Part shown: positions 23,144 through 31,900 of the stretch, piece after piece | Numbering within the stretch: position 1 is the stretch's first letter | How the letters are laid out: every line of letters starts with the position of its first letter | IMG/VR virus record: IMGVR_UViG_3300012936_000026 | Location: 1-47,190 of that record | Length of the DNA stretch: 47,190 nt | Strand: one strand, 5' to 3' | DNA from: a virus | Notes under the pieces: generated by a model | What the model was told of the DNA's origin: nothing | The model's database searches: none | Seen by the model: only the letters and a program-made list of their open reading frames with translations | Program-made: the position numbers and the translations under genes

Positions 23144-24755
23144 CGTGTTCGTCAACACCACCATATATGTTATCTCTTAAGAATTCATAATGTGTAGGTA
23201 ACGTTTTAATATAATCCGTATACTTCTGTCTTTCTGATAAAAATTTATCTTTAATTTTCTCTAATTGACGTTTTCTAGATTCTGATACGCCTGTTTTATC
23301 ATGTTTAGCTCTAAACATCGCTTCGCTGCTTACTGGACGGATTCCCATACCTGCCATAATAAAATTCATTCCTTGATTAACTGGTGTAAATGCATTGTTT
23401 CCTATCACTGTGGCCATACTGTTTACCCAATGGTCGTTTTTAGGAACAAAAACTCCGTGCATTTCAGGATCGTATTCGTTTTTTTGTGTTGCCCAACGCC
23501 AGTAACTTGTATCTTCTCGCATAGATAAACCGTAATGACTAGAAACAAATGTTGCAAAATTATCTATAGCGTGATTTACTGTGAAATTAAAAATTTCTTT
23601 TTCAGTTCTTGTTACATATCCACCCCTCATATTTAGAATATGACATAAATCTATTATGTTTTCATGTGTAGTTAACAATCCTGTTGACTCTAAAGGCTCA
23701 ACAAATCCATAACTTAAACCTATGCCGACGACATTACCTAACCATGCTCTAAGCCTTTTGCCATGTCTAATATCAATATGGAAATAATCTCTATCTTCTA
23801 CATCAACTTTGTGTTGTGTTTTTAAATGTGCTTTAAATTCAGTTAAGGCATCATCTCTACTTACAAATTTAGAGCTGTATACGTATCCTGTGCCTATCCT
23901 ATTCCATAATGGAATATTCCAAACCCAGCCATTTTGTATAGCATGACAATCTGTAACATTATGCATTTGTGTTTTTCTATCGCTGTAAGGTAAACGCACA
24001 GCCCATGCACTGTCATTGGCTAATATATCTTTGAATGAATGGAATGGCACTCCTTGCCAACCTTCTAATAATACTGACCTAAAACCTGTACAATCAATAA
24101 ACAAGTCAGCACCGATATCATGTCCGCCTGAAATAAGCACACTGTGAATAGTACCTTTATCATCATGCTTATGAGCTTTTACATCTGCTTTGTAATGTTT
24201 TACTCCGCCAGGTAAACATATTTTATCCCTAAGATATATTCCAAAAGCTGTTGCATCAAAATGATAAGCAGTGTCGTAGTCAAAATTAAAATATCTTAAT
24301 TTAGAATCGTCATTGTAAGTTTGTCTATTGTGCGTTGCTAAAAGAGTATTACTTAGTGCATAAAATTCAGCAAAAGTTGTTGGGCCAAAAATATCTGGAT
24401 ATAAAGCAGATAATTCTGTCCAAGTAATAAGTTGTTCTTCGCCCGCGGTAGAAAAATCATAGTCATTTACAAAAGGATATTCAAAGTGAGTACCATCATT
24501 TTCTCTAAAATTTGTAAATCTAATACTGTTTTTATATGTAGCTTGACATGCAGGCATCCAGTCTTTATCTTCAAGACCTAGCAACCTCATAAATCTATTG
24601 ATATGCCCAAGTGTAGATTCTCCTACACCTACAGTTTTAATGTTTGGTGATTCTACTAAAGAAACTTGTAAATGGGGACACAGTTTTGTTAGAGCCGCAG
24701 CAGTCATCCAACCACTAGAGCCGCCTCCTACAATACATACTCTTTTTATTTTCAT
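23136..24755 (-). CDS. Flavin-dependent halogenase (tryptophan-halogenase family) 2
   Basis: A 539-aa halogenase, first gene of the 13-gene operon. It has GGGSSGW at residues 10-16, GVGEST near 43-48, catalytic Lys K75 (ATYKNSIRF), W277-V-W-N-I-P282 as the WxWxIP motif, and E356-S357 in EPLESTGL, the canonical Glu-Ser pair. It is closer to classical tryptophan halogenases and marine viral halogenases than copy 1 is, and the two are diverged. GAGG lies 9 nt before the ATG, and a GTTAAATA late-type element lies at 24780-24787. It needs FADH2 and a halide; the substrate is unknown. The C-terminal 90 residues (SRKRQLEKIKDKFLSERQKY) are a helical extension. Confidence 0.92.
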   Translation of the reverse strand: MKIKRVCIVGGGSSGWMTAAALTKLCPHLQVSLVESPNIKTVGVGESTLGHINRFMRLLGLEDKDWMPACQATYKNSIRFTNFRENDGTHFEYPFVNDYDFSTAGEEQLITWTELSALYPDIFGPTTFAEFYALSNTLLATHNRQTYNDDSKLRYFNFDYDTAYHFDATAFGIYLRDKICLPGGVKHYKADVKAHKHDDKGTIHSVLISGGHDIGADLFIDCTGFRSVLLEGWQGVPFHSFKDILANDSAWAVRLPYSDRKTQMHNVTDCHAIQNGWVWNIPLWNRIGTGYVYSSKFVSRDDALTEFKAHLKTQHKVDVEDRDYFHIDIRHGKRLRAWLGNVVGIGLSYGFVEPLESTGLLTTHENIIDLCHILNMRGGYVTRTEKEIFNFTVNHAIDNFATFVSSHYGLSMREDTSYWRWATQKNEYDPEMHGVFVPKNDHWVNSMATVIGNNAFTPVNQGMNFIMAGMGIRPVSSEAMFRAKHDKTGVSESRKRQLEKIKDKFLSERQKYTDYIKTLPTHYEFLRDNIYGGVDEHDV

Positions 24756-24779
24756 GCAACAATCCTCTAAGTTATAGCA

Positions 24780-24787
24780 TATTTAAC
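24780..24787 (-). promoter_or_regulatory. Candidate late promoter (GTTAAATA) for the island operon
   Basis: In the 63-nt gap upstream of halogenase 2 the minus strand reads GTTAAATA, a variant of the late octamer. A start 6 nt downstream would leave a 19-nt leader with GAGG before the ATG. The spacing matches the other late promoters, but the octamer has a mismatch, so confidence is moderate. Confidence 0.45.
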
Positions 24788-24793
24788 TATAAT

Positions 24794-24814
24794 TTATGAA
24801 CCTAGAGGTTATAA
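24794..24814 (-). terminator. Weak stem-loop after the fibre operon
   Basis: TTAT-(g)-AACC, loop TAGA, GGTT-ATAA: an AT-rich 8-bp stem with one bulge, 5 nt beyond the stop of the 24819-25070 gene on the minus strand. There is no following T-run, so this is at most a weak terminator or processing hairpin. It may separate the fibre transcript from the island. Confidence 0.25.
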
Positions 24815-24818
24815 GTGG

Positions 24819-25070
24819 CTATGATTGTACTGCTCTAAATCTTGGATTCATGCATCTAAACAAGTTACCGCTGTGTGTAGTCATATAACAATTATCATCT
24901 ACGTTGTATTGTAGTGTTAAATTTTGTCCAACAGCAAGTCCTGCGGGCATAGGTCCTACAGTCATACTTACTTTTTTCTTAAATTCTATAAGAGGAACAT
25001 TATCGTAAATTTTAGCATTATGTACATTTTCTACTTCTACTGGTCCGTATGCAATAAAATTAACTGGCAT
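24819..25070 (-). CDS. Hypothetical small protein
   Basis: An 83-aa protein of unknown function and beta-rich composition (MPVNFIAYGPVEVENVHNAK, GQNLTLQYNVDD). It has two Cys residues (61 and 73) and no signal or membrane segment. It starts with a TAATG overlap to the upstream gene, preceded by GGAGGAG, so it is translated with the fibre genes. Position suggests a small virion or fibre-tip component. Confidence 0.6.
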   Translation of the reverse strand: MPVNFIAYGPVEVENVHNAKIYDNVPLIEFKKKVSMTVGPMPAGLAVGQNLTLQYNVDDNCYMTTHSGNLFRCMNPRFRAVQS

Positions 25071-25576
25071 TATTCTCCTCCTCCGTTGTTATAACCCCAC
25101 CATCCTGGAAATCTCTTCCATGCTGGCATGTCATCACTTGAAAACTTCATAGGCTCATTCGAATTAGGTTCTCTTATTTCATCAAGTGCTGCTTGTTCTT
25201 CAGGAGACATATCTTCTTCCACTGAAGTTTCAGGAGCAGGAATCGAACTTTTTACAAGGTCAATATGATTAATCCAAGAACCTTCTGTTAACGGCACACC
25301 TGATTTTAAATCATGATATAACATGTCTAATTGAGCACCTACATCTCCGTATGCAACTCTTCTCTGCATTTCCCTATTTGGATGTGGTTGGTCTCTTTCT
25401 ACAAAAACCATTTTTTGTTGTGATGGACTATATTCTAGTGTCCAAAACAGTGATACGTTATCTGGTGCATCAACCCATTGGAACGTTGCGTCAGGCCCAT
25501 TGTAGATTTCGAATTGATCTTCGGGCTCTTCAATTTGCATAACGTAACCTTCTTGACTTACAAGAACTTTTTTCAT
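25070..25576 (-). CDS. Fibre-associated protein with QLDxLYHD domain
   Basis: A 168-aa protein. The segment RRVAYGDVGAQLDMLYHDL (residues 72-90), followed by W101-I-N-H-I and VK, is a short helical motif found in many phage tail-fibre operons (YGDQLDxLWHD type, as in XkdW-like proteins). The C-terminal 50 residues are acidic and low-complexity, ending PGWWGYNNGGGE. Its role is probably at the fibre or tail tip, or in fibre assembly. It starts by TAATG overlap with the glycine-rich gene upstream, with GGAG ahead of the ATG. Confidence 0.6.
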   Translation of the reverse strand: MKKVLVSQEGYVMQIEEPEDQFEIYNGPDATFQWVDAPDNVSLFWTLEYSPSQQKMVFVERDQPHPNREMQRRVAYGDVGAQLDMLYHDLKSGVPLTEGSWINHIDLVKSSIPAPETSVEEDMSPEEQAALDEIREPNSNEPMKFSSDDMPAWKRFPGWWGYNNGGGE

Positions 25577-26433
25577 TATCTATACTCCGTTACTACTATC
25601 ATTCCTTCTCTGCCTTGTGCTCCGCGATTACCATGAAAGTAACCTCCAGTGCCGCCACTGCCTTGAGCTGAATGATTTCTATGATTATAAGTGAATTGTC
25701 CACCCTGAGGATGTCCTGCGGCTGTATTACCTCCCCAATATGAGTGTCCGCCCGGTCCGTGACTTTGGTGATGGCTTCCACCTCCACCTCCGTGGACGTT
25801 TAAGTTTCCACCTGATCCATTACCACTTACTCCGCCTGAGTGTTGATTATTTCTATTTGCGCCGTAACCACCACCTGCTGATAAATATGGACCAAATGAA
25901 CTTGATCCCCCATTACCACCCGCTCCCGAGTAGTAACTTTGTCCGCCTCTACCGCCTATTGAGATAGAAACGCTGGAAATACTTTGTACATTAATAATCT
26001 CTTCTGAATATCCGCCAGCGCCGCCTGACTCTCCGTGTCCGGAGCCACCGCCGCCACCGCCTACAACTTGCACATGAATATATCTTGTACCAGATTGTCT
26101 ATTCCAAGTATTATTACCTGTATATACTACTTGTCTGTTTATTCCAAAACTGTTTGCCCATTCTAAACCATTAGCAGATGAATTCACTCTTAGTGTCTGT
26201 CCACTGCTACCAGTTGAAGTTTGATTTGTTCCACCTCTATTAATTGGTAACGTACCTGATACTATGTTTCCTGTCACATCTACAGCATTAGTAGCAATTT
26301 TATCTGCGTTGACAGCATTGTTAGCAAGTTTATCTGTGGTCACAGCATTATTTTCGATATCTACTTGTTTTACCTCAGTATCGATAATTGCTTCTGTTGT
26401 AAACTTTTTTAGTGTTTGATAATCAAATGCCAT
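25576..26433 (-). CDS. Glycine-rich fibre/adhesin paralogue C
   Basis: A 285-aa protein, third of three tandem paralogues. The N-terminal module MAFDYQTLKKFTTEAIID (to about 100) carries NNAVTTDKLANNAVNADKIA-type repeats. It is followed by a strand YTGNNTWNRQSGTRYIHVQV and a glycine-rich domain (125-275) of short GG runs. Such Gly-rich blocks in T4-like gp38 adhesins form polyglycine-II sandwiches that present host-binding loops. A loop at about 207-231 (HGGGGGSHHQSHGPGGH) differs from the other two copies, while the flanks (NNQHSGGVSG; WGGNTAAGHPQGGQFTYNHR) are nearly fixed. It probably forms the distal receptor-binding tip. AAGG precedes the ATG. Confidence 0.75.
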   Translation of the reverse strand: MAFDYQTLKKFTTEAIIDTEVKQVDIENNAVTTDKLANNAVNADKIATNAVDVTGNIVSGTLPINRGGTNQTSTGSSGQTLRVNSSANGLEWANSFGINRQVVYTGNNTWNRQSGTRYIHVQVVGGGGGGSGHGESGGAGGYSEEIINVQSISSVSISIGGRGGQSYYSGAGGNGGSSSFGPYLSAGGGYGANRNNQHSGGVSGNGSGGNLNVHGGGGGSHHQSHGPGGHSYWGGNTAAGHPQGGQFTYNHRNHSAQGSGGTGGYFHGNRGAQGREGMIVVTEYR

Positions 26434-27546
26434 TTCTATCTACCTTAATAATATTCATAAACTACTATGCACCCTTGTCTTCCTTGAGCGCCTCTATTAC
26501 CGTGAAAGTATCCACCACTTCCACCACTGCCCCACGCTGAGTGATTTCTGTGATTATATGTAAATTGTCCACCTTGTGGATGTCCTGCAGCTGTGTTACC
26601 TCCCCAGTATGATGGACCTCCTGGTGATGATCTTGTATGGTGTGGTTGTCCACCTCCTCCATACACATTTATATTTCCTCCAGAACCATTTCCACCTACA
26701 CCACCTGAGTGTTGGTTATTTCTATTTGCACCATATCCACCACCTGCAGATACATAAGGTCCAAATGAACTTGATCCTCCGTTTCCACCAGCTCCTGAAT
26801 AATAACTAGGTCCTCCACGGCCACCTATTGTGATACTTACTGAACTTATACTTGTAACATTAATTACTTCCTCTGCATAACCGCCGGCACCACCTGATTC
26901 ACCATGTCCTGATCCTCCACCACCTGAGCCACATACACAGACTTTTATGTATCTTACTCCGCTTGGTCTACTCCATGTTGAATTACCTGTGTACACACTC
27001 ATGCTTCTTAAACCTGTATTTGCATATGTATACCCTGTACCTCCGCTATTTACAGTTAAAGATTGATATGCACTTCCTAAACTTGTTAAACCTGTTCCAC
27101 CTCTTGATGTCGACAGTGTTCCTGTCACAGCATTACCAGTTAAACTAACAGCGCCAGTTCCAAATTCTGCAGATCCAACTGCTGAGTTTGCAATCTTACT
27201 TGTAGTAACTTGTAAATTATCAATATCGCCTGTTTTAATCTGAGCATCAACAATTGATTCTGATTTAATATTTTTCAATGTTTGATAATTAAATGCCATT
27301 TTCTATTCCTTATGCAAAAGCTGTAACAACAATTACACCTTGTCTCCCTTGTGCTCCACGGTTACCATAAAAGTATCCACCACTTCCTCCGCTACCCCAT
27401 GCAGCGTGATTCCTGTGATTGTATGTAAACTGTCCACCTTGGGGATGTCCACCTGCTGTGTTGCCACCCCAAAAACTGCTTCCACCGTATCCTGATCGTT
27501 GGTGATGATTACCACCTCCTCCTGTGTGGATATTTAGCGAACCTCC
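25741..27546 (-). repeat. Variable loop set within tandem glycine-rich genes
   Basis: Three in-frame variable segments of about 24 codons lie at 25741-25815, 26610-26681 and 27472-27546. They sit at the same place in paralogues C, B and A between near-identical glycine-rich flanks. The flanks are similar at the DNA level too, so they could serve as recombination sites for swapping loops. Confidence 0.65.
26445..27299 (-). CDS. Glycine-rich fibre/adhesin paralogue B
   Basis: A 284-aa middle paralogue with the same layout as its neighbours: MAFNYQTLKNIKSESIVD, TSRGGTGLTSLGSAYQSL (a common phage-fibre repeat), SVYTGNSTWSRPSGVRYIKV, then the glycine-rich domain. It differs by C121 and C123 in KVCVCGSGGGG where the others have QV-x-GGGG. 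The variable loop (207-230) reads VYGGGGQPHHTRSSPGGPS. The ATG has AAGGAAT upstream. Placement in a series suggests a set of alternative adhesins or a heterotrimeric tip. Confidence 0.75.
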   Translation of the reverse strand: MAFNYQTLKNIKSESIVDAQIKTGDIDNLQVTTSKIANSAVGSAEFGTGAVSLTGNAVTGTLSTSRGGTGLTSLGSAYQSLTVNSGGTGYTYANTGLRSMSVYTGNSTWSRPSGVRYIKVCVCGSGGGGSGHGESGGAGGYAEEVINVTSISSVSITIGGRGGPSYYSGAGGNGGSSSFGPYVSAGGGYGANRNNQHSGGVGGNGSGGNINVYGGGGQPHHTRSSPGGPSYWGGNTAAGHPQGGQFTYNHRNHSAWGSGGSGGYFHGNRGAQGRQGCIVVYEYY

Positions 27547-28161
27547 TGATCCCGATCCACTTACTCCACCTGAGTGTTGATTATTTCTATTTGCTCCATA
27601 TCCTAAACCAGCTGATAGATATGGACCAAATGAGCTTGAGCCACCATTACCACCTGCTCCTGAATAATAACTAGGACCACCACGTCCTCCTATTGTAACA
27701 CTTACTGAACTAATATTGGTTACGTCAATCCATTCTTCTGCGTAGCCACCTGCTCCGCCGGCTTCCCCGTGACCAGAGCCGCCACCACCTCCACCTTGTA
27801 CTTGTACTTTAATCCATCTACATCCTGAAGGTCTGTTCCATGTTGAATTACCTGTATACACACTCATATTAATTATTCCGTGTACACCACTTGTCACTGT
27901 TCCATTGCCGTTTGATCTAATCATGTTATAAGCAGTGGTTTGTGTACCTGTACCTAAACCACCCTTGCTTGTAGGCATTGTGCCTGTAACTTTGTTTCCA
28001 CCTAAATCTACAGCACTGTTAGCAAGTTTTCCGCTTGTAACGTTTCCGTCAGCTATCTTATCTGAATTAACAGCTGAGTCTTCAATATCGCCTGATTGAA
28101 CAGTCAAATCAACAAACGATTCTGATTTGTATTTTTTAAGTGCTTGATAATCAAATGCCAT
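27310..28161 (-). CDS. Glycine-rich fibre/adhesin paralogue A
   Basis: A 283-aa first paralogue. The N-terminus is MAFDYQALKKYKSESFVDLT with VNSDKIADGNVTSGKLANSA repeats, then MSVYTGNSTWNRPSGCRWIK and the glycine-rich domain. The variable loop (206-230) reads IHTGGGGNHHQRSGYGGSSF, while GGNGGSSSFGPYLSAG and NNQHSGGVSG are shared. The C-terminal strand GRQGVIVVTAFA parallels the other copies. AAGGAAAAAAC precedes the ATG. The function as a host-binding fibre tip is inferred from composition, position and the loop pattern. Confidence 0.75.
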   Translation of the reverse strand: MAFDYQALKKYKSESFVDLTVQSGDIEDSAVNSDKIADGNVTSGKLANSAVDLGGNKVTGTMPTSKGGLGTGTQTTAYNMIRSNGNGTVTSGVHGIINMSVYTGNSTWNRPSGCRWIKVQVQGGGGGGSGHGEAGGAGGYAEEWIDVTNISSVSVTIGGRGGPSYYSGAGGNGGSSSFGPYLSAGLGYGANRNNQHSGGVSGSGSGGSLNIHTGGGGNHHQRSGYGGSSFWGGNTAGGHPQGGQFTYNHRNHAAWGSGGSGGYFYGNRGAQGRQGVIVVTAFA

Positions 28162-28170
28162 GTTTTTTCC

Positions 28171-28626
28171 TTAGATTGCTTCTACTTTCCAACCTGCTGC
28201 TGTACCGTGATATATCAACGTAAATGAAGCACCAGGTGTGTCAACAGTCATATCATCTGCTGTTCCTGAAATTAATTCTCCATTTCTTGCTACTGTTAGT
28301 GCGTTTGTTCCAAATGAGTTATGAGCATCTGTAAATTTCACTCTATCATATTGTGTAGGACTAGCCGGCAACGAAGCTGTCACTGGACCACCTGCTGTGT
28401 CTACCCAATAACTCCTATTTGCTGATACACCTGTACTAGATGTAATGTTTATATTGAGAACTTCGTGAATTGCATGCCACCCTTCACCATTAAATATCTC
28501 TAACTGATTACTATCAGTGTTAAAAAATTTTACACCAGCATTAGCAGTAGTAGGCCGATCCGCAGTTGCTCCTGTTAGAGTACTATCTGTATTTGGATAT
28601 ATTCCTAAACTAATTTTTCTGCCCAT
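28171..28626 (-). CDS. Fibre-type virion protein
   Basis: A 151-aa protein. The N-terminal half has GVKFFNTDSNQLEIFNGEGW (residues 32-51), a short motif recurring in phage fibre and collar proteins. The C-terminal half, ending in VARNGELISGTADDMTVDTP and LIYHGTAAGWKVEAI, resembles a beta-sandwich tip domain. AAAGG lies before the ATG. It sits between the 106-aa structural gene and the glycine-rich paralogues, and is probably a virion adaptor or base piece of the adhesins. Confidence 0.6.
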   Translation of the reverse strand: MGRKISLGIYPNTDSTLTGATADRPTTANAGVKFFNTDSNQLEIFNGEGWHAIHEVLNINITSSTGVSANRSYWVDTAGGPVTASLPASPTQYDRVKFTDAHNSFGTNALTVARNGELISGTADDMTVDTPGASFTLIYHGTAAGWKVEAI

Positions 28627-28636
28627 AATCTTTCCT

Positions 28637-28957
28637 TTACAATGTTGATGTTTCTACACCATATACCATTGCACCTACTGATCCTAAAGTTGATCGTACA
28701 ATGATTTGTTTCGTAGCATCCATCACAATTCCTGTTCTCTCTAATACACCTTTTGGTAATAGCTGTGCATCGTATTCAATGTATTCCTCGTTTGCAGGAG
28801 TACCTGATGCTGCAACTGCTATCCTAACTGCTGTTGTACTTGTGCCTCTGTTAACAATGTTAACAGATACAACACTAAAAGTATCAGCTGGAACTGTGTA
28901 TACAGAGGTATCAGCTGCTGGTGATAAATCTGATGCTCCTAATCTTCCTGTTGCCAT
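28637..28957 (-). CDS. Small beta-sandwich virion protein
   Basis: A 106-aa protein with no signal. VNIVNRGTSTTAVRIAVA, EYIEYDAQLLPKGVLERTGI and IIVRSTLGSVGAMVYGVE give an immunoglobulin-like strand pattern seen in small phage virion proteins. A second protein with similar strand order lies at 43567-43896, also next to a giant fibre gene. GGAG precedes the ATG. The exact role is unknown. Confidence 0.6.
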   Translation of the reverse strand: MATGRLGASDLSPAADTSVYTVPADTFSVVSVNIVNRGTSTTAVRIAVAASGTPANEEYIEYDAQLLPKGVLERTGIVMDATKQIIVRSTLGSVGAMVYGVETSTL

Positions 28958-28973
28958 TTTCTTTTCTCCAATT

Positions 28974-31900
28974 TTATCTTAACATATAGTTAATTGCTAA
29001 TGGTAGTCCTACTACACCACCTTTAAAGTTTACAGTAGCATTGATATTTATCGTCGTACCTGTTACTGTAGTTATTTGATTGGTACCAATGAATATATCA
29101 CCTGCTGTTACTGTGTTAACGTTAAGTGATGCACCACCTCCACCAATTTGTGCCTCAATGTATGCCTTGACTGCTCTTTGTGTTGGAACAACACTATCCG
29201 AGTTAGCAGTCATAAACGGATCTGTACTAAATTCTGAAACTGCTGCAGAGTTACCACCTAGTGTTACTTCACCTAGTGTAAGTTCTTGTAGTCCTGCAAT
29301 GTTAAATGCATCAGCATTCAATGTTGCAACACCAGTTGACTGTTCAACGCTGAACAATTCACCAACCCTAAAGTTACCATCTTGGTCAGTGCTTGTAAAG
29401 AACACCCTACCACCATTGCTTTCAGTAGTTTCTCTATTTGGATCAGGATCTATAGCCGGTGTTCCAGGATAATTTGTACTTGTAAATCCTCCTGTACCAA
29501 TGTCTAAGAAATCATGTCCTGTTAAACGTACCTGTGAGTAACGTATTCTCATTGTTACCGGATCACCGTGTGGTGGTGAATCTGCTGGTTCCATATTTGG
29601 TGATACATTTAGGAATGTTGTATAACTTCCATCTGCTGTACCTAAGAACGTTACTGTATTGACAAGTTTAAATACTTTGTTAGGTATACTGTCAAACACA
29701 ATGTTAGAACCTGGTGTTGGTTTTTCACTTAATCTTCTTACAGCCATAAATGTGCCATTTTGGAAGAAGTCTGCAAATCCGTTATTTCCTGTGGTTGCAA
29801 GTTCTGCACTTGCTGCTTCGTATCCACTACCTCTACTTACAAAAGTTGGTGTAGCTAAACAGCCTTTACCTAATCGTACTGTTGTTTGTACATCGTAAAT
29901 ATTACCTGGATCAGTAATAGTCATTGTAGGTGCACCATTTACATAACCACACCCTGGTTCAAACAATCTTACTTCAAATACTTTTTCACTTGCAACACCT
30001 ACTCTACCTAATGTTTTTACACCAGTTTGTATACGTGCTAAATGATCTTCTGCACTTCCTTCACCTTTAGCTATCCAGTAACCAATTTGATTTGGATTAC
30101 CAAATGCCACTGCTTGGAAGCCTGTTGTAGCTCCGTCTGGATCACCTTGAGCTCCTCTTACTTCCCAATTAAGTCCGTCTGGTGAAACTGCAACACTGTT
30201 GTATGCTTCTAAGTCTGCACTTGATCCAGTACCTACTGCCATGAACAACCCTTGTGCGTATTTAATCTGTTTGTAAACAACTATCGAAGAGCCGTCAACA
30301 TCAGGTGCTGTTGCATCAATCCATGTTTCGCCTCTATCCATACTGTATGCTGCTTTGTTATCGTCATTAGCAATACAAACAAATGTGTTGTTACCGTGTG
30401 CTATACCAACCCATGCACTTGTGCCAGGAAGTGTTGTAGTTGTCCACGTATCTGCATTATTAGTATTTGCGTATGCTGATACAGTAGTACCACTTCTTAC
30501 AGCAACAATTCTCTTACCACCATAAGCTAAACCTGTATAACCAGTTGTAGCTAGTGCATCAGTATGTTTAATCCATGTTGCTCCACCGTCGCCTGTTTCA
30601 AAAACGTGTCTCTGGTTTTCAAATATTACAAAGAACTTGTTATCTCCAAAACAAATATGTGGAATGCCATTAACAGGACCTCCTGGTAAACTCTGTGCAG
30701 TCCATGTTGCATGTCCATCTTGACTGTACCAAAGTTGATTTGCACCAGAACCCTTTTGTCCAATTATAATTGTAGCACTTGTTCTCTCTACTGACGACCC
30801 GTCATTAATTAATCCGTTAGCAACTTTCACAGGACCACTTGGTACAAAGCTACCTAATGCCTGAGTTGACCATGTTGCACCATCTGAACTTTTCTGAATT
30901 GTTGCTGATGCATTTTCAACTGCAATAAATTCTCCTGACAGTCCTATACCATCATTGTCAACAAATGTAACTGCTCCTGTTGTACTGTTAACACTTGTAA
31001 CAGTTAAAAGTAAATCGTTAGCAGGAGTTGCACCACCTAAGCTAGTACCTAAAACATTTATTGTGTCACCTCTTGCATAATTAGCTCCGCCTACTGTTAC
31101 TACAGGAACATATTTCATTCCATTTCTGTACACAGTAAATCTTGCTCCACGACCGTTAGTTGTTGTTTCTGTACCACTTACGTTTGTGTATATAGCTGCT
31201 GATTCACAATATTCCATATCAGTTGTATTTTGTGTCGCTGCTAGTGTTTGTGCAGTCGAACTATGTGGAGGTGCTGTAAATTCACAGTTAGGTTCAATCA
31301 AATAAATTGAACTTGCATTAGGAGCAACTATAGGTGTTCCTGAACGTAAGTGTTCCCAACCTGCTGTGCCATCATTTTTAAGAACATTTGCTAACTTAGC
31401 ACCACTGTTGTATGTGCTAATCTTACCATACTGTCCTACACCTTGACCGCCTGTAATAACGACTCTCATTCCTGGATATGCTGTATCCGGTTCACCGTCT
31501 GTAGCGGCAATAGTAATACTATTTGTAGTACCTGCCTGTGCAGTGTTTGTAGCAATAGTGTATCCACTACCACCTAAGTCACCGCTTGAATCATCTAAGT
31601 CAAGTATTCGAATCCTATTTACAGCATTGTCTCTAAATTCATCAACTTCAGTTTCAGCACCTGTACCAGCACCAAATATTCCAATGTTACCTTCTGTGTA
31701 ATCATTACCTGCATGATCGTATTCTAACACAATCGGTTTATCACCATCTGTTTCAACTTTGCTAATTGTAGCTTTAAATTGGAATTTGTTATCAACAATA
31801 GCAGTAACAGGAACTTCAGTGTTATCAACACCTTCTGCTACAGAACCAAAGCTACCATAAGAGTTGTTACCATTAGTAGCACGTATTCTACCACCACTTT

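Noticed and set aside
23144-23164. Longer N-terminus for the DUF6065-like protein
   Set aside because: The 7 extra codons lie inside the halogenase C-terminus and lack a ribosome binding site. The 8-nt overlap start fits the pattern at neighbouring junctions.
25576-28161. Diversity-generating retroelement acting on the glycine-rich loops
   Set aside because: No reverse transcriptase, accessory gene or template repeat is visible in the window. The loop differences are not confined to A-to-N changes.
25576-28161. CRISPR-like or tandem DNA repeat
   Set aside because: The periodicity is paralogous coding sequence with glycine codons, not short direct repeats with unique spacers.
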